Both the position numbers and the translations under genes were made by a program. Below, piece by piece: positions 7,010 to 13,495 of a DNA stretch of 13,495 nucleotides (position 1 is the first letter of the stretch; every line of letters starts with the position of its first letter). Under the pieces are notes generated by a model. That model was not told the origin of the DNA. It searched no databases and saw nothing but the letters and a program-made list of their open reading frames with translations. The DNA is from CADEED01 sp964444835 (GTDB lineage: Bacteria; Pseudomonadota; Gammaproteobacteria; Steroidobacterales; Steroidobacteraceae): the NCBI GenBank assembly GCA_964444835.1, contig CAYUIT010000074.1:1-13495 (forward strand), given 5' to 3'.

Positions 7010-9115
7010 ATGAGCACTCGATTTGCAGCGTTTCGTCCGCGTCCTGTTGTCACAGCCGTTGCGTTGGCGCTCGGCAGCACTGTAGCAACCAGCGCTTGGG
7101 CACAAGACAGTGAGGGACTCGAGGAAGTCACCATCACTGCGCAGAAGCGCTCAGAGCGCTTGCAAGACGTTCCGGTGGCCGTGACGGCGTTCAGCGAAAA
7201 GATGATCGAGAACGTCGGCATCGATCGGCCTGCGGATTTCATCGCGCTAACACCGGGTGTCACTCTGAATGAGTCGCAGAACGCGGGCAATGTGGCAATC
7301 AACATTCGCGGCATCGGTCAAGTGCGCAACGGCAACCCGCCGGTGGCCGTCTTGTACGACGGCGTACTGCAAGTGAGCCCTAACCAGTTCAATCAGGACT
7401 TGTTCGACATCGAGCGCATCGAGGTGCTGAAAGGACCACAAGGTGCGTTATACGGGCGAAACGCGATTGGCGGCGCAATGAGCATCGTCACGCGCCAGCC
7501 AACCAATGACTTCGAGGGCCAAGTTCGCGCAGGCTTCGGCTCCGGCTCCGAGTGGCGTGTCGGTGGCAGCATGTCGGGTGCTTTGTCGCCTGATAAAGTT
7601 CAATTTCGTGTGTCCGCTTCGCATCGAGACTTCGGAGGCGTGATCGACAACCCGACGCAGGGCGATGAGGTGGATGGCTACCAAGACACCTCGTTTCGCG
7701 GGCTGCTGAAATTCCTTGTAAATGACGCGCTAACGATTGACATGCGCCTAGCGCATTCGAAGACCGAAGGCGGCGCCGTGTACTGGGTGAATACGCCCGA
7801 AGGTCAGGCTAACAATAACGACGGCGAACCGATCGGCAATATTCCGGGCGAAAACGATCGTAAGCTCACCGAAGCGTCTGTGAAGTTGGACTACACACTC
7901 GGCTCTGCGACGCTCACGTCAATCAGCGCATATAACAAAGTTGATGAGACGTTCTATGGCGATCTCGATTTCACGCCGCTGAATATCCTCGATCAATTCC
8001 AAGAGCTCAACGTGAAAGCCTTCAGCCAAGAGCTGCGCTTGACGTCGAGCGATGAAGGCCCGCTGCGCTGGATTGCAGGTGCCTACTATCTCGATACCAA
8101 GCGCAACCTAACGACCGTCGCTTTTGCGGATTTCGGCTTCTTCCTCGGCAATCCCGATGGGATCTTGGAAACCGCGCTGCTCAATACGCAAGACGATTTC
8201 AAGATCAAGAGCTGGGCGGTTTTCGGTCAGGTCGATTACGACATCACTGCAGCGTTCAATCTCTCCTTGGCGCTGCGCTATGACGAGGAAAAAACCGATC
8301 AAACGCCGCTGCGGCCCACGCGTGGCGTCACGCGCTCTGTCACCTTTGACAAGCTGCAGCCAAAGCTCACAGGCACTTGGAAATTCGCCGATGACAAGCT
8401 TGCCTACGCAACCTATTCAGAGGGCTTCCGCGGCGGCGGCTTGAACAACAGCAATGCGCCGGCAGCGATTCGCCAATTCGACGCCGAGACTTCCAAGAAC
8501 TTTGAGATCGGCTTTAAGTCGAGCTACTTGAACAATCGTGTGATTCTGAACGCGGCGTTGTACACGACCGATTTCGACGATCAACAAGTGTTCATCCTCG
8601 ATATCAGCCCGGCTGCGCTCGGGCAACTGGGTCGCAATATCGAAAAGAGCGAACTCAAAGGTGGCGAGCTTGAAGTGATGGTGCGAGCAGCTCCTAATCT
8701 CGATCTCAGCCTCGGCCTTGCCATCATGGATAGCGAGATCACTCAGTTCGACGATGATCCGACGGTGGTTGGTAACAACACGCCGCAGACGCCGGATCAC
8801 ACCATTAACCTGGGACTGCAGCATACTGCGGCGGTGCGTAATGGTGCCGAGTTCATCACGCGAGTCGACGTGCGACGCATCGGCGAGATGGCGTGGCATG
8901 TCAACAACGTCGATGTGCGTGATGCCGTGTCCTTGGCCAATGTGCGCTTTACGCTGAAGGGCGAGCAATGGTCCGTCGCCGGCTTCGCTAACAACTTGTT
9001 CGATAAGAAGTACACGGAAGAGTATTTCTCGCGTGTTTATAGTGGTGCCGGCAGTAGCCTATATTGGCCAGCGACTGGTCGCCTGGTCGGTCTCGAAGTG
9101 GGTTACCGGTTTTGA
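7010..9115 (+). CDS. TonB-dependent outer-membrane receptor
   Basis: This 701-aa protein has a classic Sec signal peptide: basic start (RFAAFRPRP), hydrophobic core VVTAVALALGSTVATSAWA, and a likely cut after A31 (AWA/QD). The mature N-terminus carries a TonB-box-like EEVTITAQKR and the plug opening DVPVAVTAF. Further plug motifs are NIRGIG, VAVLYDGV, IERIEVLKGPQGALYGRNAIGG (about 135-156) and MSIVTRQP. The C-terminal beta-barrel ends in EVGYRF with the terminal Phe needed for outer-membrane insertion. Length is usual for the family. There is no extra N-terminal signalling domain, so it is a plain transporter rather than a transducer. It would take up a substrate too large or too scarce for porins, using TonB energy. 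A GGAGG ribosome-binding site supports the ATG. The gene leads a block ending in the HyuA/HyuB pair, so its cargo is probably the compound those enzymes degrade. The receptor type cannot tell siderophore from carbon source; the context favours a nutrient. Confidence 0.93.
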   Translation: MSTRFAAFRPRPVVTAVALALGSTVATSAWAQDSEGLEEVTITAQKRSERLQDVPVAVTAFSEKMIENVGIDRPADFIALTPGVTLNESQNAGNVAINIRGIGQVRNGNPPVAVLYDGVLQVSPNQFNQDLFDIERIEVLKGPQGALYGRNAIGGAMSIVTRQPTNDFEGQVRAGFGSGSEWRVGGSMSGALSPDKVQFRVSASHRDFGGVIDNPTQGDEVDGYQDTSFRGLLKFLVNDALTIDMRLAHSKTEGGAVYWVNTPEGQANNNDGEPIGNIPGENDRKLTEASVKLDYTLGSATLTSISAYNKVDETFYGDLDFTPLNILDQFQELNVKAFSQELRLTSSDEGPLRWIAGAYYLDTKRNLTTVAFADFGFFLGNPDGILETALLNTQDDFKIKSWAVFGQVDYDITAAFNLSLALRYDEEKTDQTPLRPTRGVTRSVTFDKLQPKLTGTWKFADDKLAYATYSEGFRGGGLNNSNAPAAIRQFDAETSKNFEIGFKSSYLNNRVILNAALYTTDFDDQQVFILDISPAALGQLGRNIEKSELKGGELEVMVRAAPNLDLSLGLAIMDSEITQFDDDPTVVGNNTPQTPDHTINLGLQHTAAVRNGAEFITRVDVRRIGEMAWHVNNVDVRDAVSLANVRFTLKGEQWSVAGFANNLFDKKYTEEYFSRVYSGAGSSLYWPATGRLVGLEVGYRF

Positions 9116-9127
9116 CGTAGACCCGCC

Positions 9128-9463
9128 GTGCGTGTCCAGAGGCTCGTGTACCCGCAATCGGGCGAGATCGCGCGGATGCTCGAGTCTTTGTCGCGCAAAG
9201 GCGCCTCAGTTCTGCAGATTGGCACTGCGCAGTTCCCGGCTGGGCTGCGCTCGCCTGCCGAAGGATTTCACAGTCGTGACGCTGATGAAATCGCGCTCGT
9301 ACTCGAAGGACGCTTTGAGACTATTGCGGGCGGCGAGGTGCACGTCTTGGGCCCGGGCGATCTGATCATCATTCCGGCAGGCGAGGCCAATGCTTCGCGC
9401 GCGCTCGAGCCGTCTAAGGTGTTGTGGATGATGTATGCACCTGAAGGTGCGCCGCCGCCATGA
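9128..9463 (+). CDS. Small single-domain cupin protein
   Basis: This 111-aa protein carries one cupin beta-barrel domain. Motif 1 reads GFHSRDADEIALVLEG (H48, R50, E54, G61) and motif 2 reads GPGDLIIIPAGEAN (G77, P83, G85, N88). The glycine and proline framework is intact. In a metal-binding cupin the second His of motif 1 and the His of motif 2 are expected where R50 and N88 stand here. Metal binding is therefore doubtful, and the protein may bind ligand, assist folding or complex formation, or act as an isomerase. The start is GTG, twelve bases after the receptor stop, with no obvious Shine-Dalgarno, which suggests translational coupling. Its stop overlaps the next start (ATGA, 9460-9463). 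Small cupins do accompany amide- and ring-degrading operons, but the role here is not known. Confidence 0.8.
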   Translation: MRVQRLVYPQSGEIARMLESLSRKGASVLQIGTAQFPAGLRSPAEGFHSRDADEIALVLEGRFETIAGGEVHVLGPGDLIIIPAGEANASRALEPSKVLWMMYAPEGAPPP

Positions 9464-11559
9464 CAACTGCCAAGGATTCCAAGGCGGCGCGCGTGCGCAA
9501 CGGAGTGCGCGTTGCGACCGATGTGGGCGGCACATTTACTGACATCGTCGTATTCGACGTGGCCACGGGAGTGCTAACAGCAGCTAAAGTCGACACCACA
9601 CCCCCCGCGTTCGAGCGCGGTGTCCTCGCCGCGCTCGATAAAGCGGGCGTCGACGCGCAATCTCTCGGCTATTTTGCGCACGGCAGTACAGTTGTTATAA
9701 ATGCATTGACCGAGCGCAAAGGTGCTCGCACCGCGTTGCTAACAACAGCCGGTTTTCGAGACGTCTTGGAAATCGGTCGTGGTAACCGACCTGACTTGTT
9801 CAATTTTCGCTTTGCGAAACCGACACCGTTCGTGCCGCGTTACTTGCGTCGCGAAATAGCAGAGCGTTTGGATCGGGGTGGCAAAGTCGTGGAGCCACTC
9901 TCGCTGGAAGCGCTGCCGGCGATCCTTGCCGATTTTCAGCGGGAGGGGGTCGAGGCGATCGCGATCTGCCTGCTCCACGCTTACGCAAATCCGCAGCACG
10001 AAATCGCGCTGCGCGATGCAATAAAGCTGGCTTGGCCCGATGTCGCTGTGGTGGCTTCGCACGAGATTTCGGGAGAGTGGCGCGAGTACGAGCGCACGAG
10101 TACGGCCGTGCTCTCGGCTTACGTAAAGCCGGTGGCTGACGGCTACCTACAGCGATTGCAAGATGGTCTTGCGGCGCGCGGCGCGCCGATTACGCCCTAC
10201 ATCATGTTGTCGAATGGCGGCGTTGCGACCGTGCAAGGCGCACGCGCAAATCCGGTGGCCATGGTGGAGTCTGGGCCAGCCTCTGGCGTGCTGGGTGGCG
10301 CTGTACTCGCGCAGCAACTCGGTTTGGCGCGCGTAATCGTGCTCGACATTGGCGGTACGACGGCGAAGTGCGGGCTCGTGATCGATGGGCAGCCGCAGAT
10401 CTCGACTGAGTATCACATCGAAAGGAGCCGCACCCATCCAGGCTACCCGATACAAACGGCGGTCGTTGACATTGTCGAGATCGGTAACGGCGGCGGTAGT
10501 ATTTCGTGGCTCGACGACGGCGGCAAGTTGCGAGTGGGCCCGCGTAGCGCAGGCGCCGTTCCCGGGCCTGTTGCGTACGGTCGTGGTGGCACGCAGCTAA
10601 CAACCACAGATGCGAATCTACTGCTCGGGCGAATCGACCCGGCTTACTTCCTGGGTGGCAACCAAGCACCCGACATGACGAGCGTTGTCACTGTCGCGTC
10701 TCAGTTGGCCGAACGGCTACAGGCCAGCGTACCAGACGTTGCGCGCGGTATCGTGCGGATAGCCAATGCCAATATGGCCAATGCGCTGAAGCTAATCTCG
10801 ACTAACAAAGGCTGGGACCCACGCGATTTCGCACTCATTGCCATCGGTGGCGGAGGAGCAATGCACTCCGTGGCCTTGGCAGAGGAGCTGCGCATACCTC
10901 GAGTGATCGTGCCACGTGACGCGGGTGTGTACTCCGCGTGGGGCATGTTGATGACGGATTTACGTCGCGACTATCTGCAGACGCGACTCACGGTCGTCAA
11001 TCCGGCGGCAGCGGCCATAGTTGCGGCGACGCGCAATGCGCTTGCAGCGCGAGCTCAAGCAGATTTCGCCAGTGAGGGGCTCGGCGGCCAAGCGATTGAA
11101 AGCGAGTTATTCGGTGACTTGCGCTATGGCGGTCAAGAGCACACTGTCAAGGTTCGAGTTGATTTTGCGACGGATGGCACGCCACAGATTGACGCGCTGT
11201 TAGCATCGTTCCATGCGGCGCACGAGCGCGCGTTCACCTATCGGCTCGATGCCAAGGTTGAGCTCGTGAATTTTCATCTCGTGGCGCGCGTAGCCGTCTC
11301 GCGTCCGCCGATGCCGAAACTGGCAGCTACTGGGCGCGCCTTTGCGACTGCCGTACGTGAACAACGTGTTGTCGATTTCGACGCGGCTGGCATGCTCGAC
11401 GCGTTGATCGTGGAGCGGCATTTGCTCGAGCCTGGTATGAGCTTTGTGGGGCCGGCGGTCGTCGTCGAAGATGCGACGACTACAGTTGTCGGGCCCGGTC
11501 ATCAAGTCGAGGTGGATGACTACGGCCACTTGCACGTGACGTTGAAGCAGGAAGATTGA
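9460..11559 (+). CDS. hyuA: Hydantoinase/oxoprolinase subunit A (HyuA-like, ATP-binding)
   Basis: This 699-aa protein is the full-length A subunit of the hydantoinase / 5-oxoprolinase / acetone-carboxylase superfamily. The first phosphate motif is VATDVGGTFTDIVVFD (D21 to D28). GSTVVINALTERKGA (about 74-88) and GRGNRPDLFNF belong to Hydant_A_N. SHEISGEWREYERTSTAVL (about 200) and SGPASGVLGGA lead into the Hydantoinase_A domain with VLDIGGTTAKCGLV (D296 to T301). EIGNGGGSI, VGPRSAGAVPGP and IGGGGAMHS (about 463) follow, and the C-terminal Hydant_A_C part is complete. The family uses ATP to activate a cyclic amide or ketone for ring opening or carboxylation, with a B subunit. It overlaps the cupin stop (ATGA), and the B-subunit gene begins next to its own stop, so stoichiometric co-translation is likely. 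The symbol is given by family; actual hydantoin activity is not shown. Lactam, oxoproline or ketone substrates are alternatives. No acetone-carboxylase gamma subunit is seen, which argues against carboxylation. Confidence 0.9.
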   Translation: MTTAKDSKAARVRNGVRVATDVGGTFTDIVVFDVATGVLTAAKVDTTPPAFERGVLAALDKAGVDAQSLGYFAHGSTVVINALTERKGARTALLTTAGFRDVLEIGRGNRPDLFNFRFAKPTPFVPRYLRREIAERLDRGGKVVEPLSLEALPAILADFQREGVEAIAICLLHAYANPQHEIALRDAIKLAWPDVAVVASHEISGEWREYERTSTAVLSAYVKPVADGYLQRLQDGLAARGAPITPYIMLSNGGVATVQGARANPVAMVESGPASGVLGGAVLAQQLGLARVIVLDIGGTTAKCGLVIDGQPQISTEYHIERSRTHPGYPIQTAVVDIVEIGNGGGSISWLDDGGKLRVGPRSAGAVPGPVAYGRGGTQLTTTDANLLLGRIDPAYFLGGNQAPDMTSVVTVASQLAERLQASVPDVARGIVRIANANMANALKLISTNKGWDPRDFALIAIGGGGAMHSVALAEELRIPRVIVPRDAGVYSAWGMLMTDLRRDYLQTRLTVVNPAAAAIVAATRNALAARAQADFASEGLGGQAIESELFGDLRYGGQEHTVKVRVDFATDGTPQIDALLASFHAAHERAFTYRLDAKVELVNFHLVARVAVSRPPMPKLAATGRAFATAVREQRVVDFDAAGMLDALIVERHLLEPGMSFVGPAVVVEDATTTVVGPGHQVEVDDYGHLHVTLKQED
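11549..11554 (+). promoter_or_regulatory. Shine-Dalgarno AGGAAG deciding the start of the B subunit
   Basis: AGGAAG inside the end of the A-subunit gene is seven bases before the ATG at 11562. A TTG at 11556, overlapping the A-subunit stop, is only one base from this site and so is the poorer start. A further ATG at 11571 is also in frame. Confidence 0.55.
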
Positions 11560-11561
11560 GC

Positions 11562-13226
11562 ATGGGCAGCATGGATAACTTCACACTCGAGATCGTCAAA
11601 GATGCGATCGTCGCAATCGGTGACGAGATGTTCGAGGCGCAGCGCCGCACCAGCATGAGCCCCATCGTGTACGAGACACTCGACTTCGCGGTCGGGGCAA
11701 CTGACGCCGAGGGGCACTTGTTAGCTCAGGGCAATGGCGTTACAGCCTTTCTCGCAACCCTCGATACGGCGGTTGTTTCGACACTCGAACGTTACGATGG
11801 TGGCGCCAAGCTCGAGGACGGCGACGTCGTGATCACTAACACCCCATACGCAGGCGGCGGCACGCACTTATCGGATGTTGTTATTGTGCTGCCGGTTTAT
11901 CACGAGGGCGAACGAGTTGCTTTCATGGTGAACAAGGCACACTGGACCGAAGTCGGCGGCATGGATCCAGGGAGCGTGTCCACGCGCGCCACGGATGTCA
12001 TCCAAGAAGGTTTGCGATTTCCGTTCTTGAAGCTCTACCAGCGCGGCGTGTTGAATCAGCCGTTGGTCGAAATGATCGCGGCCAACGTGCGATTGCCCGA
12101 TAGCACGCTGGGCGACATGCATGCGGGTGTTGCTGCCGCGCGAGTCGGTGCTGCGCGACTCCAGGCGCTGCTCGCGCGACATGGCAGGAGTACGGTGCTC
12201 GCTGCAATGCGCGCGCTACTCGACTATGGCGAACGCATGACGCGCGCCAATCTTGCGCGCCTCCCTCAAGGCTCATGGGAGGCCGAAGACTTGGTGGAGA
12301 GTGACGGCCTCGGCAACGGGCCGTTCAAACTAAAGGTGAAGGTCACGCTTCAAGGCGGCGAGATGATCGCTGACTTTACCGGCACTGCGCCACAGGCCGC
12401 AGGTCCGATCAACACCACTATGACCGGGCTCGTGACCGGCGTGCGTTGCGCATTCATGGCGGTTGTCGGTGGCGACGTGCCAGTGAACGGCGGATGCTTC
12501 CGAATGCTGAAAGTGATTTGCCCGCCGGGCACTTTACTCAGTGCGCAGTCGCCGGCGCCCACGTCTATCTATTACGAAGCCTTGCTCGGCGCAATCGATG
12601 TCGTTTGGAAAGCGCTTGCGCCTATCGCGCCGCATCGCCTACCTGCAGGTCACCAACGCTGCGTTGGAGCGACATTTATATCGGGCAAGCACGCCGAGAG
12701 CGGCGAGCTATTCATTCTCGGCGAGCCACTTGTCGGCGGGTGGGGTGCCGCAGTCGATCGAGACGGCGACAACGGCCAATTTTGCGCGGGTAATGGCGAG
12801 ACATTCAATATCCCGGTGGAGCTCGCCGAGACTCGCTACGGACTGCGCGTCGAGCGATACGGATTTCATACCGAAGATGGCGGTGCAGGGGAGTTCCGCG
12901 GCGGACGAGGTGTGGTGATCGATTATCGCGTCGTTTGTGACGAGGCCTATCTTACGGTGACCTACAGCGGCAATGTGCGCAAACCATGGGGCGTTGCGGG
13001 CGGCGGTCACGGTACTAACAACTACGCCCAGATAATCCGCAAGAGTGGGCAAATCGAAACGCATACGATGGCTACCGGCGTGAGGCTCTATCGCGGCGAC
13101 CTCGTGCGCTGCGTAACAGGTAGCGGCGGAGGTTGGGGTGACCCGCGCCAGCGATCAAAAGCGCGTGTCGCGTTGGACTTGCGCGACGGCTATATCACGC
13201 AAGAGCAAGCGGCAGCCTACAACTGA
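11562..13226 (+). CDS. hyuB: Hydantoinase/oxoprolinase subunit B (HyuB-like)
   Basis: From the ATG at 11562 the protein is 554 aa, a normal Hydantoinase_B length. The N-terminal signature is DEMFEAQRRTSMSPIVYETLD followed by FAVGATDAEGHLLAQG. Next come GDVVITNTPYAGGGTHLSDV (88-106) and KAHWTEVGG (125-133). Later signatures are ADFTGTAPQAAGPIN, NGGCFRML, DGGAGEFRGGRG and the C-terminal GSGGGWGDP. D41, H102, D105 and H127 line up with the metal ligands I recall for the B subunit of the related ATP-dependent caprolactamase, so a divalent metal site looks intact. This subunit is thought to perform hydrolysis on the intermediate activated by the A subunit. The start lies three bases after the A-subunit stop; tandem TGA TAA stops end the gene. 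Which cyclic amide is attacked cannot be deduced. Confidence 0.9.
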   Translation: MGSMDNFTLEIVKDAIVAIGDEMFEAQRRTSMSPIVYETLDFAVGATDAEGHLLAQGNGVTAFLATLDTAVVSTLERYDGGAKLEDGDVVITNTPYAGGGTHLSDVVIVLPVYHEGERVAFMVNKAHWTEVGGMDPGSVSTRATDVIQEGLRFPFLKLYQRGVLNQPLVEMIAANVRLPDSTLGDMHAGVAAARVGAARLQALLARHGRSTVLAAMRALLDYGERMTRANLARLPQGSWEAEDLVESDGLGNGPFKLKVKVTLQGGEMIADFTGTAPQAAGPINTTMTGLVTGVRCAFMAVVGGDVPVNGGCFRMLKVICPPGTLLSAQSPAPTSIYYEALLGAIDVVWKALAPIAPHRLPAGHQRCVGATFISGKHAESGELFILGEPLVGGWGAAVDRDGDNGQFCAGNGETFNIPVELAETRYGLRVERYGFHTEDGGAGEFRGGRGVVIDYRVVCDEAYLTVTYSGNVRKPWGVAGGGHGTNNYAQIIRKSGQIETHTMATGVRLYRGDLVRCVTGSGGGWGDPRQRSKARVALDLRDGYITQEQAAAYN

Positions 13227-13236
13227 TAAGCGTCGA

Positions 13237-13248
13237 AACTGAGCAGTT
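13237..13248. repeat. Short inverted repeat just after the B-subunit gene
   Basis: AACTG and CAGTT flank two bases ten bases after the stop. The stem is only about 4 bp once a realistic loop is allowed and no T-run follows, so it is a poor terminator candidate. The rest of 13227-13345 shows no clear promoter or terminator. Confidence 0.2.
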
Positions 13249-13345
13249 AGGTTTGAAGCAGGCGTACTTCTCCGACCGCCAGGGCTAGTGTGGCTACTTA
13301 CCCGATACACGTCGTGCCAGCCCCGCTCTTGTTGGGAGTCCCACC

Positions 13346-13495
13346 GTGCCCCCTATGATGACTCCTGCGGAAGATGAGCTGAATGCGAGCTACTTCTTCC
13401 TATACATGCTTCAGAATATTCGAGACGAGGACGGATCGGTCAATCGAGTTGTGCAGTGGTTAGTTGGCGACAAAGGGGAGAGCGATACGTGGTCA
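13346..13495 (+). CDS. Start of a possible next gene, truncated by the window edge (unknown function)
   Basis: A frame beginning VPPMMTPAEDELNASYFFLY stays open for 50 codons to the end of the window. The GTG at 13346 has GGGAG (13334-13338) seven bases upstream as a plausible Shine-Dalgarno. In-frame ATGs at 13355 and 13358 are alternatives but lie farther from that site. The visible part is acidic with one short aromatic stretch (ASYFFLYML) and does not match a family I recognise. The 119-base gap after the B-subunit gene suggests a separate transcription unit. With only a fragment visible, it could also be a chance open frame. Confidence 0.4.
   Translation, partial: MPPMMTPAEDELNASYFFLYMLQNIRDEDGSVNRVVQWLVGDKGESDTWS

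Noticed and set aside
9460..13226. Acetone or acetophenone carboxylase operon
   Set aside because: The A and B subunits belong to the same superfamily, but no gamma subunit or other carboxylase genes are present, and the neighbours are hydrolases.
108..13306. Recurring TACCCG-type half-sites (108-115, 6871-6888, 13299-13306) as a locus-wide operator
   Set aside because: CTACCCGAT also occurs inside coding sequence near 1937, 2149 and 10443, so the short motif is partly explained by composition and codon use. Only the full palindrome at 6871-6888 is kept as a site.
1..13495. CRISPR array, tRNA, rRNA or insertion sequence
   Set aside because: I saw no regularly spaced repeats, no cloverleaf or rRNA-like sequence, and no transposase with flanking terminal repeats.

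Overview
The window is a compact, all-plus-strand catabolic locus from a Gram-negative bacterium. The TonB-dependent outer-membrane receptor with its signal peptide, the moderately high GC content, the GTG starts and the four-base start/stop overlaps suggest a proteobacterium. The receptor's plug opening (EEVTITAQKR...DVPVAVTAF) is the type seen in nutrient-scavenging gamma- and alphaproteobacteria. I cannot name a genus from this sequence.

Layout. Positions 1-170 are a non-coding left flank with a strong hairpin at 2-24. Block 1 (171-4085) holds three tightly packed genes: a cytoplasmic metal-dependent amidohydrolase of the imidazolonepropionase/prolidase-like type, a short hydantoinase/oxoprolinase A protein (ATPase-fold half only), and a DUF917 / S-methyl-thiohydantoin-desulfurase-like protein. 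Block 2 (4145-6865) is one large MalT/LuxR-type STAND regulator of 906 aa. A 144-bp intergenic region follows; it contains a perfect 18-bp palindrome and an adjoining inverted repeat. Block 3 (7010-13226) holds a TonB-dependent receptor, a small cupin, a full-length hydantoinase/oxoprolinase A subunit (HyuA-like) and its B subunit (HyuB-like). The last three sit head to tail, two of them with overlapping or abutting ends. At the right edge a short open frame (from about 13346) starts what may be the next gene and runs out of the window.

How the parts could work together (inference). The receptor would bring a scarce or bulky substrate across the outer membrane. The HyuA/HyuB pair would open a cyclic amide (hydantoin-, lactam- or oxoproline-like) using ATP. 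The short HyuA plus DUF917 pair would act on a related ring, possibly a thio- or S-substituted one. The amidohydrolase would finish by hydrolysing an amide or small peptide bond, and the MalT-like protein would sense a pathway metabolite. No inner-membrane transporter is in the window. The substrate cannot be read from sequence. Two non-equivalent HyuA ATPases, DUF917, a cupin with an altered metal site and a dedicated TonB receptor under a STAND regulator make this a good candidate for an uncharacterised ring-opening pathway.
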